Assembly: GCF_044761665.1 (NCBI RefSeq)
Contig: NZ_JBIWCW010000009.1
Span: 1-64,000 of the forward strand
DNA: 64,000 nucleotides
Source of the DNA: Peribacillus sp044761665
GTDB taxonomy: Bacteria; Bacillota; Bacilli; Bacillales; DSM-1321
Direction: 5' to 3'
Shown here: positions 10,434 through 18,371 of the stretch, piece after piece
Layout of the letters: every line of letters begins with the position of its first letter
Numbering within the stretch: the first letter of the stretch is position 1
The notes under the pieces: model-generated
Seen by the model: only the letters and a program-made list of their open reading frames with translations
What the model was told of the DNA's origin: nothing
Database searches by the model: none
Translations under genes and position numbers: made by a program

Positions 10434-11798
10434 ATGAAACAGATTTTATTTGTTATTGGTAAAGGTGGGCCAGCATTGGAATATGCATTACCTAAGCTTG
10501 CTGCTCAAGGAAATATTCATGCGTTAATCATTGCACCAATTTCTGATTTTAACCAAAAAGAAGTTATTAAATATTGCGATTCAATTAAACAAACAACGTT
10601 AGAAACCACATTAAGAGGAAATGAGATGGTTGAGCAAATTGTATCGGCAGCAAAAGAAATAAATGCAGATGCAATAATTACTTTTTCAGAGTTTGCAATC
10701 TGGGCAGTAGCTGAAAGCTGTAAGCAGTTAGGTCTTCGTGGTCCTGGTTTGAATGTTGCCAATGCAAGGGATAAATTGAAAATGCGAATGCGTTGGTTAG
10801 AGACGGGAGTACCAGGACCAAACTTTAGAGGTGTCACTTCTGATGTTGATCTACATAAGGCATTTTTAGAGTTAGAAAAGCCTTTTCTTCTTAAACCAAC
10901 TCTTAGTGCAGGCTCAGTAGGTCAATATATTATAGATTATGATACAAATCTAGAAGAAGTGTGGGATACATTAGTTAAAGAAGTCAATAACACCGCTTCA
11001 ACTGGAGCTGTTGAGTATATGGATGATGAGGATATAAATAGATTTATAGCTGAGGAAATAATAAAGTCAAGTACTGAATCTTGGTATGAAGAACCTGGAT
11101 ACGGAGATTATTTAAGTGTTGAAGGAATTGTAGTTGATGGGCAGTACTATCCAATCTGTATTACTTCTAGACTACCGACTATACCACCTTTTATTGAGGT
11201 AAGTAATCAAGCACCTTGCGTTTTAGCTGAAGATAAACAAAGAAAAATTGAAGAAATTGCAAGAATAGCTGTAGATACATTAGGACTTGAAACAGCTGGA
11301 ACGCATACAGAAATTAAACTTATGCCAGATGGAGAACTATGTCTAATTGAAACAGCTGCTAGATTACCTGGCGCAATGGTGATTCGTGAAGTTGAAGAAG
11401 CATTTGGTATAGATTTAATTGGTCTTCTTGCACAAGCACTTATGGGAGAAAAAGTTGAACTACCATCACGTATGCACGTTACCGGAGCGAAAAAAGCGGC
11501 AGCAACTGTTGCTTTTATAGCTGCAAATAGTCGTGGAGAATCATGGTCATCTTCGCCAGTATTTGATTCGGAAAAAATAGACTGGACAAAACTTGTGTCA
11601 CCCGGTACAAAAGTCGAAGTGATAGAGGGAGTAACTATAGCTAGTGGTAGCTCAGTACCCAAATTTGATTTAGTAGCCGGTGCTCTAAATTTCTCTGGTT
11701 TGTTTTTTGTCACAGCAACCGATCCTTTGACACTTAAACGAGATACATATTCATTACTTGATAATCTCGAGTTAGTATTAGGAGAAAAAATAAAATGA
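10434..11798 (+). CDS. ATP-grasp L-amino acid ligase (BacD-like)
   Basis: This 454-residue ATP-grasp enzyme resembles BacD, the alanine-anticapsin ligase of bacilysin synthesis, over its whole length. Shared signatures are LGLRGPGLNVANARDKLKMR (about residue 100), LLKPTLSAGSVG (ATP-binding Lys), FIAEE, GYGDYLSVEGIVVDG, AGTHTEIKLM and LIETAARLPG (metal-binding Glu). It probably joins two amino acids through an acyl-phosphate; the substrates are unknown. The start ATG at 10434 follows GAGGAGGA at seven to eight bases, which is clearly better than an in-frame upstream ATG. Its stop overlaps the start of a broken MFS exporter gene (ATGA), and a cysteine-synthase-like relic lies beyond, so this was probably a small biosynthetic cluster. 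Confidence 0.85.
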   Translation: MKQILFVIGKGGPALEYALPKLAAQGNIHALIIAPISDFNQKEVIKYCDSIKQTTLETTLRGNEMVEQIVSAAKEINADAIITFSEFAIWAVAESCKQLGLRGPGLNVANARDKLKMRMRWLETGVPGPNFRGVTSDVDLHKAFLELEKPFLLKPTLSAGSVGQYIIDYDTNLEEVWDTLVKEVNNTASTGAVEYMDDEDINRFIAEEIIKSSTESWYEEPGYGDYLSVEGIVVDGQYYPICITSRLPTIPPFIEVSNQAPCVLAEDKQRKIEEIARIAVDTLGLETAGTHTEIKLMPDGELCLIETAARLPGAMVIREVEEAFGIDLIGLLAQALMGEKVELPSRMHVTGAKKAAATVAFIAANSRGESWSSSPVFDSEKIDWTKLVSPGTKVEVIEGVTIASGSSVPKFDLVAGALNFSGLFFVTATDPLTLKRDTYSLLDNLELVLGEKIK

Positions 11799-12100
11799 AC
11801 TCAGAAAAAGTATTAGAACCAGAGGTAAGAAAATCAAAAGCTTTCTTTACCATTGGAATGACTTTCATCTGGTGCATGTCGTGCCATGACACCAGTGGAT
11901 GTAGTAAGCATAACTGCTAAACTTCCAAGCGGTAAAACCAAAATTGCCACCACATTCCTCCATTAGGACTTATATTATATGGAAATCTTCTTCAACCTCA
12001 TTTCAGCTTTACAATGATATGCGCTGGTATTTTTGCAGGATTAGCTGGAATTAAATATTGGATTTTTGCAAATATGATAACAAAAAAACAACATGCTTAG
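11795..12100 (+). pseudogene. Decayed MFS exporter gene
   Basis: It begins with ATG overlapping the ligase stop (MNSEKVLEPEVRKSKAFFTIGM), soon loses frame, and then shows GACRAMTPVDVVSITAKLPSGK, a loop typical of major facilitator transporters, and at the end ILYGNLLQPHFSF followed by ICAGIFAGLAGIKYWIFANMI, like a last membrane segment. About two-thirds of the usual 400 residues are missing. As in the bacilysin cluster (bacE), an exporter next to a dipeptide ligase would give self-protection. The gene is now dead. Confidence 0.7.
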
Positions 12101-12215
12101 TAAAAAAATGAAAATGTAATTAGCCTTATATTTTTTTATGCACATATATGTTCGATGTGAAAGCATATTTAATGAATTACTAAATATGAAAAGTCAGCAA
12201 GAAGGGATATCTAAT

Positions 12216-12277
12216 TACGAACTATCTACTTACATATAATAGAGGTAGTTCGTGATTAAAATTCTAATTTTAATCAC
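12216..12277. other. Two nested hairpins before a PLP-enzyme relic
   Basis: The first is an imperfect hairpin (ACGAACTATCTAC with GAGGTAGTTCGT). The second is a perfect 12-bp inverted repeat, GTGATTAAAATT / AATTTTAATCAC with loop CT, at 12252..12277. It ends 25 bp before the relic's ATG. They could be a terminator for the ligase transcript or an operator. Confidence 0.5.
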
Positions 12278-12302
12278 ACTGTACCAGGAAAGGAATCATA
12301 TT

Positions 12303-12425
12303 ATGCTGAAGAAGTTAGAAAAATTAGGGGCATTAATTGGGAATACCCCTATGATTAAATTAGAGGACAAAAAGATTAATCTGTATGCGAAGTTAGAATA
12401 TTATAATTTGATGAATAGTATATAG
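12303..12425 (+). pseudogene. N-terminal relic of cysteine-synthase-like PLP enzyme
   Basis: Forty residues are readable from an ATG with AGGAAAGGA upstream: LGALIGNTPMIKLEDKK, then INLYAKLEYYNLMNSI and a stop. This is the start of fold-type II beta-synthases (CysK, or the SbnA-type diaminopropionate pathway enzyme). The break comes just before the conserved K-D-R that holds the pyridoxal-phosphate lysine, so it is not functional. A few more residues (SAIETFGG) follow after the stop. Beside the amino-acid ligase it hints at a lost pathway using an unusual amino acid. Confidence 0.8.
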
Positions 12426-12522
12426 GCTTCTGCCATAGAAACATTTGGAGGATTCATTTGGAGGATTTGACTCGTCTATATAGAAAGGTAGTTAAAAATA
12501 AACCTTTTGGAGGTAATATAAC

Positions 12523-12981
12523 TTGAAAAAAACTATTCTTTTGGCAGTTTTCTTAATATCCACTTCTGCAATTCTTTTTGCTTGTCAATCGAATGAAAAC
12601 ACTAATGAACTCTCTGCAAATCCAACTACTAAATCGGAGAATGATAATAAACTATCAATCACCACTGATTTTAAAAGCATTAGCATTTCAAAAACAAAAG
12701 GTTCTAATGAAATCACCTTTGATGACAAAGAAACCTTAAAAGCCTTTCAGGACATCTTTTCAAGTGCAGTAAGAGAACCTGGTATAGTTGATATGGCTGC
12801 CCCCGAATTTTATATGAATGTCGTTTATGATAAGGATAATCAAAAAAGTTTATATTTATGGATAGGCGAGAAAGGACAAAGAAGCACATTTATGAAAACA
12901 GAAGATACAAATACTATCTATTCCGTTACAAATGATATAACCGATAAGTTGATTGAGTTAGTAGAAACTCAATTTAATTAG
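12523..12981 (+). CDS. YhfM-like lipoprotein
   Basis: A 152-residue lipoprotein: a lysine-start signal peptide with lipobox ILFAC (Cys at residue 21), a Ser/Asn/Thr-rich linker, then a globular domain. The domain has FDDKETLKAFQDIFSSAVREPGIVDMAAPEFYMNV and LWIGEKGQRSTFMKTEDTNTIYSV, a pattern like B. subtilis YhfM. Function is unknown. The start TTG at 12523 follows GGAGG at normal distance. A strong terminator follows directly, so it is monocistronic. Confidence 0.75.
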   Translation: MKKTILLAVFLISTSAILFACQSNENTNELSANPTTKSENDNKLSITTDFKSISISKTKGSNEITFDDKETLKAFQDIFSSAVREPGIVDMAAPEFYMNVVYDKDNQKSLYLWIGEKGQRSTFMKTEDTNTIYSVTNDITDKLIELVETQFN

Positions 12982-13003
12982 GACTTCTCAAGAAGTCTTT
13001 TTT
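12982..13003 (+). terminator. Intrinsic terminator of the lipoprotein gene
   Basis: GACTTC-TCAA-GAAGTC followed by six T starts right after the TAG stop. Confidence 0.9.
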
Positions 13004-13059
13004 ATGCACTTCTTAGCATTTCAACAGTAGTATTAATAAATTTTTGGCAGGCCGAAAAG

Positions 13060-13330
13060 AGCATTTGTTCTACTCGTTTTTTAAATTCCGATTTTTATCT
13101 ATTTCAAGGAAACGAAACCAATAACGGTAGTTATCAAGATAATTAGTAGCCACCCCTTGGAACTTAACCATCCAATCCTCTAAGCATTTATGAAATTTAT
13201 TGTCGTATTGAACTTGATAGATGCCCTTTTTGACATATTCTTCTTTACTAACATTACTGGTTCGCGTTTTAACCCCTTAATTAAAGCGAACTTCATATTA
13301 GACCAAGCTCTTCAGTAAAAGGATACTCTC
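13060..13330 (-). pseudogene. Transposase C-terminal relic
   Basis: The minus strand reads TRTSNVSKEEYVKKGIYQVQ, then FHKCLEDWMVKFQGVATNYLDNYRYWFRFLE and a stop. The pattern F-x-G-V-A-T-x-Y-L-x-N-Y-x-x-W resembles the C-terminus of DDE transposases of the ISXO2/IS1595 type. Upstream parts are lost or frameshifted and no inverted repeats are visible. The family call is tentative. Confidence 0.55.
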
Positions 13331-13339
13331 CGAAGTAGT

Positions 13340-13700
13340 AAGTTTTAAATAGGCTAGATTTTTTATAATCATTCCACCTTCCTATTATATTCCAAATGAA
13401 AATATAGGTTTGTTTCCTTTCTTATAAATAGGGGTACCAATAAGTGACTGTGAGAAATTAATTTATCCAATTTATAAACAACCTCTTATAACTTTAATCG
13501 TCATTGGCATGAGGCAACCTCCATAGTGTCTTCCTACCAATATACCATTTATTTCTATAAAATCCCTCGAGATACTAAAGAATATTGTGAAAATGAAGTA
13601 TACACAGGATCTCCCTTCACTAATTTCAATGTGTGCCAGTAATCATTATCTGAGTGCGTGTCAAAAATCCAATTTGATTACAGTCAATTATTTGCGTGAG
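13340..13700. other. Intergenic region with degraded minus-strand coding scraps
   Basis: Minus-strand blocks such as DNDYWHTLKLVKGDPVYTSF and WYIGRKTLWRLPHAND (about 13500-13660) look like an old gene, but stops and frame changes interrupt them. I could not name the family. Confidence 0.35.
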
Positions 13701-13703
13701 GTG

Positions 13704-13735
13704 TAAAAACAGCCACTTCCAAAAGGAAGCAGCTT
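13704..13735 (-). terminator. Terminator of the HAD phosphatase gene
   Basis: On the minus strand AAAGCTGCTTCC-TTTT-GGAAGTGGCT is followed by TTTTT, about 60 bp after the HAD gene stop. Confidence 0.75.
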
Positions 13736-13797
13736 TATCGGGTATTAATCTAAAACTACCAGGTAGTTTAGAAATAATCTTCACAATCTTATTAGAG

Positions 13798-14469
13798 TCA
13801 AATATAACTTAATAATCTATCAAGAGAATCAATTTCAGCATATGGTTTTATATCGGTATCATTCTTATTCATATGAGGATTGAACCAAATGCCTTTTATA
13901 TTAACATTTTGACAACCACCAATATCTCTCACTATGTCATCTCCAACAAATAATGCGGATTCGGGTTTTACATCTAGCTTATTTAGTGCTAATTCAAATA
14001 TACCTTTGTCAGGTTTACTAAACCCTACTTCTTCAGAAATGATGATTATATCAAAATAATCATCTAAATTAGTATTAAGTATTTTTGCTTTTTGTCGCTG
14101 CGTTGAGCCGTTTGTTATAATCGCAACTTTCAATTGCTTTCTTATAGCATTTAAGAGATTTATTGTATTTTGACTTATGGAAAAACAATGTGGAAAATTA
14201 TTATTCCAAAAATCTTGAATGTTATCACCTATCAATCTATATTTTGGTGGAAATTCTTCGAAAAATGACTCGAAGACTCTTGTTTTATCACTATAGCCAT
14301 AGTCTCTTTTATCAAACTCTTTAAATTTTTGTAACATTTCGAGTTTAACTGAATGTTTAACATCTTCATAACACTCTTCTAAAATCATTAAAAACATTTT
14401 ATCAACTGCATTATCTCTATTAAGTAAGGTATCATCTAAGTCAAATAGTATTGCTTCATAATCCTGCAT
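13798..14469 (-). CDS. HAD-IA family phosphatase
   Basis: The 223-residue HAD hydrolase has motif I in ILFDLDDTLLN (nucleophile Asp near residue 10), a helical cap, motif II in VAIITNGSTQRQ, motif III Lys in EEVGFSKPDKGIFE and motif IV in ALFVGDDIVRDIGGC. The LDDT form and the TNG/PD blocks resemble YjjG-type nucleotidases and related phosphatases; the substrate is not decided by sequence. ATG at 14469 is preferred over GTG at 14478 because AAAGG lies 11 bases before it. The upstream Sel1 reading frame overlaps its start, which suggests former co-transcription. Confidence 0.82.
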   Translation of the reverse strand: MQDYEAILFDLDDTLLNRDNAVDKMFLMILEECYEDVKHSVKLEMLQKFKEFDKRDYGYSDKTRVFESFFEEFPPKYRLIGDNIQDFWNNNFPHCFSISQNTINLLNAIRKQLKVAIITNGSTQRQKAKILNTNLDDYFDIIIISEEVGFSKPDKGIFELALNKLDVKPESALFVGDDIVRDIGGCQNVNIKGIWFNPHMNKNDTDIKPYAEIDSLDRLLSYI

Positions 14470-14859
14470 AAAATCCACAGCCTTTCAAACATAAAATTTA
14501 TACCACTTGAATCTCCACTATTAGCCGCCTCTAAGTTCCATTTAAACGCGTTTGTTAAATCTTTTTCTACACCTATTCCATTTCCATAAAGATAAGCTAA
14601 GTTGACCATAGCTGAGGTATTTTCATTTTTAGCACTCTTAAGGTACCATTTTAAACTTTCCTCATAATCAACCTCTACATTTATTCTTCTTGAAAATAGT
14701 AAGTAAAATCCCTTGTGCTTCTACATCTTCTTTTTGTGCCAGCTTATGTAACTCTACCATTGAAAGTTTGCTATAATCCTTTTCAATGTCTATGAAAAGA
14801 TATAATCCGATTACGCTAAGTAATGGTATAAAAATAAAGATAAGTTTGCGATCTTTCAT
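14455..14859 (-). pseudogene. Frameshifted Sel1-repeat protein with signal anchor
   Basis: From ATG 14859 (AGGAG seven bases upstream) the first frame codes a signal anchor (KLIFIFIPLLSVIGLYLF) and VELHKLAQKEDVEAQGILL, then stops after KKNKCRG. A shift by one base near 14690 restores YEESLKWYLKSAKNE and AMVNLAYLYGNGIGVEKD, then NAFKWNLEAANSGDSSG, two classical Sel1 repeats. The joined protein would be about 130 residues and would run over the start of the HAD gene. Sel1 proteins usually act as scaffolds at the membrane. It is a pseudogene unless the shift is a sequencing error. Confidence 0.75.
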
Positions 14860-14903
14860 CAAAACGCTCCTTTTTTCCTCTTATTCACCCTAATTGTAAA
14901 TAA

Positions 14904-14954
14904 AAATATCATAAATTGTAGCTTATATTACATATTATTAAAATTATTCTAATT
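14904..14954. repeat. AT-rich intergenic repeat, copy 1
   Basis: The block ATATCATAAATTGTAGC... and TATTACATATTATT followed by ATTCTAATT is closely matched at 19214..19256. Both copies stand just upstream of minus-strand genes (the Sel1 gene here). On the minus strand the core is TGTAA-N6-CTACA, a near palindrome, so a shared operator or promoter element is possible. Confidence 0.45.
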
Positions 14955-14956
14955 TT

Positions 14957-15190
14957 TTAAAAAGGTTTTGAATATATGATAATGTTAATAACTGTATAGG
15001 CAGTTCGATATAATTTTACTCGAACGGAAGAAATCAGCATTTCAAATGCTTCCTGATTACCTTTTTGTGCTTTTCTTGCTAAATAGGCCGTCTCCACTCT
15101 TTCGCTCCCTTTACAATATAGTCGAATGGGAAAGTCATTTGGTTGCAAATATTTCTCTAATTTTGAATGTATGGTTATATTAAGAATCAT
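14957..15190 (-). pseudogene. Truncated ECF sigma-factor fragment
   Basis: The 77-codon frame contains VETAYLARKAQKGNQEAFEMLI followed by KLYRTAYTVI, the usual start of region 2 of extracytoplasmic-function sigma factors. It breaks off before the DNA-binding parts of region 2 and all of region 4. The first 30 codons (ILNITIHSKLEKYLQPNDF) are unrelated to the family. It cannot act as a sigma factor. Confidence 0.6.
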
Positions 15191-15196
15191 ACATTG

Positions 15197-15232
15197 AAAA
15201 GGCCATCAAAAGGCTGCCTTTTGATGGCGCTT
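15197..15232. terminator. Strong hairpin after the membrane protein gene
   Basis: A perfect 13-bp inverted repeat (GCCATCAAAAGGC / GCCTTTTGATGGC, one-base loop) lies at 15202..15228, between the sigma-factor fragment and the stop codon at 15231. Confidence 0.7.
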
Positions 15233-15593
15233 ATACACCTCTATTTATTATTAGAAGATTAGTGACAGAGCTTAAATCTCGCCAATTTACAACAACCAAT
15301 CCAATTACAATAATATTTTTAACAATATTCACGAACAACCTGTTATATCTAATATTTATATCTTTATCTTCATTTATAAAAATGGGTAAATTAATATTTT
15401 CGTCAGACTTTTCGATGAATGTAAACGCCCCCCAAACTACAACTGCTATTAGAGGTAATGCTATAAAACTCTTTACGTCACCATTTTCCGAAATACTCCA
15501 TTTATAAAACACTTGTATGAAACCTAAAGTAAGAGTTAATAGGGATAAAATATTCATAATAATTTCTAATGGCATTTTCTTTGAATGTGACAT
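15231..15593 (-). CDS. Small membrane protein, about 120 residues
   Basis: The ATG at 15593 has a textbook AGGAGGT ten bases upstream, so I take it as the start although the frame stays open for 67 codons before it. The product has four predicted membrane segments (about residues 11-30, 37-55, 78-98 and a C-terminal one) separated by short charged loops. No family is recognised. The upstream open stretch (KIKLPLTANAKKNLKYYL, LMEALDILVDFSGTAESGL) is a different, amphipathic sequence that may be a second small gene read through its neighbour's ribosome site. Confidence 0.6.
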   Translation of the reverse strand: MSHSKKMPLEIIMNILSLLTLTLGFIQVFYKWSISENGDVKSFIALPLIAVVVWGAFTFIEKSDENINLPIFINEDKDINIRYNRLFVNIVKNIIVIGLVVVNWRDLSSVTNLLIINRGV

Positions 15594-15794
15594 TTTTTTC
15601 TTTACCTCCTCTTTTTTCTTAATATTTAATCTGGTACTCCTACTTTTTTTTAAAGCATTTGATAATCCAGATTCAGCAGTACCAGAGAAATCTACTAAAA
15701 TATCTAAGGCTTCCATTAAGACTTGATAGCTTAAATAATATTTCAAATTCTTTTTAGCGTTAGCAGTTAAAGGTAGTTTAATTTTCCTTCTCAA
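15594..15794 (-). other. Open frame upstream of the membrane protein (uncertain small gene)
   Basis: Sixty-seven codons in the same frame as the downstream gene encode a basic amphipathic stretch and run straight through AGGAGG as IKKKEEVKKK. A start at 15794 has only a weak ribosome site. It is either an N-terminal extension or the end of a decayed gene. Confidence 0.3.
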
Positions 15795-15930
15795 TACTTT
15801 CGTTGATTTGCTCCAATTAGCAAACCTTCATTTTTATGAATTAATTGTTTTAACATGACATCTGTATCCGTATAATCAATTTGTTGTGATGTAGCTGTTA
15901 CATTTTTAAAGAAATGTGGAGCATCGCTTT
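15770..15930 (-). pseudogene. C-terminal gene scrap, family unknown
   Basis: The minus strand from about 15925 reads DAPHFFKNVTATSQQIDYTD, then VMLKQLIHKNEGLLIGANQ and RKY before a stop at about 15787. It has no start and looks like the end of a lost gene. Confidence 0.35.
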
Positions 15931-16016
15931 AACCATACTAATCTGCTCCGATAGTTAATTAACGGTATTTTCTAGGTGTTGTTCACTTGTTCTTGAATGT
16001 GTGAGTATACTGAAAA

Positions 16017-16045
16017 CGATGGATTTGTCACTGACAAATCCATCG
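16017..16045 (-). terminator. Terminator of the SDR gene
   Basis: A 14-bp perfect inverted repeat (CGATGGATTTGTCA) with a one-base loop; on the minus strand it is followed by TTTT. It lies 35 bp beyond the SDR stop. Confidence 0.85.
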
Positions 16046-16079
16046 CCCTTATCATACTAACAATTGTAGATGTAATTCT

Positions 16080-16841
16080 TTAACGTCCGAATGTGTGTCC
16101 ACCATTTAAGAAGACAGTCTGGCCAGTCATGAATCTTCCTTCTTCACTGGCTAAGAATACAACGCCTGGAGCTATATCGATGTCTGGGTCACCTAGACGG
16201 CCCATTGGAACTGGATCCATTGTTTTCTTATATCCTTCTGGATCAGATTCCATCCAAAGTTTTGCGGCTGGCGTCAGCGCGCCTGGAGAAACGACATTTA
16301 CCGTAATGCCATGTTTACCAAATTCACGAGCTGCAACACGCGTTAAGCCACGAATGGCTTCTTTTGCAGAACCATAAGCAGAGAAGGTTTCTAGACCATC
16401 AATGCCAGTATCTGAACATACATTGATGATACGCCCGTAACCTGATTCTATCATATGCGGGACACATTGCTGCATAAAGAAGAATGTAGCGACTGTACCT
16501 GTTTTCCAAGCCAGTTCCATCGATTCATAAGTAGTTTCAAGTATAGGAGCTGTTGGCTTTGTAGCCTGTGCATTATTGACTAATATATTTACGCTTCCTA
16601 ACGTTTCAACCGTTTCCTTAACAACATTTTTTACTTGTTCTTCGTTAGACACATCGCATTGAACAAATAATGCTTCCGCTCCCATTGCCTTTAGCTCTTC
16701 AACCGCTTTTTTTCCTGTTTCAACATTATACTCAGCGATCGTAATCTTTGCCCCTTCTTTTGCAAGCGCTTTCGCGAACGATAGTCCTAAACCTTGGCCT
16801 GCACCTGTAACAATTGCAACTTTTCCATCTAATCTGTTCAT
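16080..16841 (-). CDS. Short-chain dehydrogenase/reductase (SDR)
   Basis: The 253-residue classical SDR has the cofactor motif TGAGQGLG at residues 12-19, an Asp after the third strand (QCDVSN), NNAQ in place of the usual NNAG, catalytic Ser in INVCSDTG and the YGSAK catalytic pair near residue 155. The NNAQ change and Cys before the catalytic Ser are mildly unusual. It reduces or oxidises an alcohol/ketone with NAD(P)H; the substrate is unknown. It is a single gene with its own terminator, and ATG 16841 is preceded by GGAAAGGA. Confidence 0.85.
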   Translation of the reverse strand: MNRLDGKVAIVTGAGQGLGLSFAKALAKEGAKITIAEYNVETGKKAVEELKAMGAEALFVQCDVSNEEQVKNVVKETVETLGSVNILVNNAQATKPTAPILETTYESMELAWKTGTVATFFFMQQCVPHMIESGYGRIINVCSDTGIDGLETFSAYGSAKEAIRGLTRVAAREFGKHGITVNVVSPGALTPAAKLWMESDPEGYKKTMDPVPMGRLGDPDIDIAPGVVFLASEEGRFMTGQTVFLNGGHTFGR

Positions 16842-16966
16842 AATATAATTCCTTTCCGCTTGTTTCTTATATTATTCAGACCATTAGCATAACAATAAAA
16901 GATAGATCTTTTCAATAGTTTTTACTATAGTTGAATAAAAATAACCGCTTAGCTGAGAACTTTTAT

Positions 16967-17476
16967 TTATAATATTGTTCTACTATCTTTCCATCCATAT
17001 ACAAGTTCATCGAGTTTCTTCCCAGCAATATTAATTTCAATGGTGTCTATTTTCTTTCCATCAAGAGCCTCGTAAAAAAGACGAGAAGGATTATCTTCAA
17101 GTACTAAGACAACCATGGAAAAAAGGTTCTTTTGATGTAGTTTTTTAATGATGGGCTTAACTAATAATTTCCCTAACCCATTCCCTTGATACTCTTTTAA
17201 AATATAAATAGCATATAATTCACCAGTGTAACCTGGGTAGTTATTCGATCTTTCTATACCACCAGAAGAAAAGCCAACAATTTTTCCTTCTGCGTTTTCT
17301 GCTACAAATACATCGCTATTAGTCATGTTCTTTTCCCATAACCGCTCTCTTTCTTCATAACTCAATTGATTTAAGTATTCTACTGGCATGATATTCGCAT
17401 ATGTAGTTTTCCAACTGTCAACGTGAACTTTTGCTATTCCTTTGGCATCGTTTAACGTTGCTTTTCTTATGATCAT
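16967..17476 (-). CDS. GNAT-family N-acetyltransferase
   Basis: The 169-residue enzyme has the standard GNAT layout: MIIRKATLNDAKGIAKVHVDSWKTTY at the start, LYAIYILKEYQGNGLGKLLV as the acetyl-CoA pyrophosphate loop (Q-G-x-G-L-G/K) near residue 95, and NPSRLFYEALDGKK near the end. This subgroup often acetylates small amines or protein N-termini, and the substrate cannot be read. It lies 17 bp after the SDR gene's stop on the same strand and is likely co-transcribed. Confidence 0.85.
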   Translation of the reverse strand: MIIRKATLNDAKGIAKVHVDSWKTTYANIMPVEYLNQLSYEERERLWEKNMTNSDVFVAENAEGKIVGFSSGGIERSNNYPGYTGELYAIYILKEYQGNGLGKLLVKPIIKKLHQKNLFSMVVLVLEDNPSRLFYEALDGKKIDTIEINIAGKKLDELVYGWKDSRTIL

Positions 17477-17493
17477 ATTAGAACCCCTTTTAT

Positions 17494-18268
17494 TTATCTT
17501 TTAAATCCACCTTCTGAGTGAATGATTTGGCCTGTTATCCATGCTGCCTCATCACCTACTAGGTATTTAATTGTTTTTGCAACATCACTTGGCTCACCTA
17601 TCCTCCCAAAAGGAAACATCGGTTTTAATTCTTGTTTTATTTCCTCTGTCATCCATCCTGTATCTGTCGGGCCTGGATTTATTGCATTTACCGTTATTCC
17701 TTTCGTAGCTAGTTCAGCCGATAATGTTATGGTCAATGCATCCACAGCCCCCTTTGTCGTGGCATAGGCTATTTCACCAGGCATTGGTCCTTGAAACTGA
17801 CCTGATGTAATATTGACTATTCTTCCTCCCGTTTTTTTATTAAAGCCTTGAGCAAATTGGCAACTTAATAATGTTGTTGCGCGAACATTTACCATGTAAT
17901 GCTTATCTAACTCTTCGGCTGTTAAATTAGAGCGATCGTTGTTAGTAGAGTAGGCTGCATTATTGATTAAAATATCAGGATAACCAAGTTGTTTAGAGAC
18001 TGTATCAAAGAGTTTTGATGGTGCCTCATGAGTAGTTAAATCTAACTCCATACAAGCTACTCTCACACCCTTTTTTATTAATTCATCCTTTAATATCATA
18101 GGCTCATCTAATTTTATACCCCAAGGCATTTTCTTGTCATATTCCGTCCAATAGGTAAAAAATATATCATAGCCCGAGTCAGCTAACTCTTTACAAATGG
18201 CAGCCCCGATTCCACTCAGGCGGCTAACCCCTGTAATAACTGCAATTTTTTTTTTTTAGTTGCTTCAT
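17494..18268 (-). CDS. SDR oxidoreductase interrupted at a 12-A tract
   Basis: The frame from 18129 lacks the start of the Rossmann fold. Upstream sequence supplies it: ATG at 18268 (GGGGGAG seven bases before) gives MKQLKKKK, then a run of twelve A, then IAVITGVSRLSGIGAAICKELA and YDIFFTYWTEYDKK in the main frame. Eleven A would join both parts into an about 257-residue SDR with TGxxxxxGIG, NNAAYS, catalytic Ser (NITSGQF) and YATTK. With twelve A a stop arises at once in the main frame. It is either an error, a true mutation, a phase-variable switch, or a frame restored by slippage on the A run. Confidence 0.75.
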
Positions 18269-18308
18269 AAAAGCACTCCCCCTAACAATACTGCGTGATC
18301 TTGATACG

Positions 18309-18335
18309 AAAAAAGGATTTTCTGTTAGAAAACCC
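18309..18335 (-). terminator. Terminator of the 252-residue GNAT gene
   Basis: On the minus strand GGGTTTTCT-AAC-AGAAAATCC is followed by TTTTTT, about 40 bp after the stop at 18372. Confidence 0.85.
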
Positions 18336-18371
18336 TCTTGACTAGTACATTAGATGAGCATGAACGAAAAA

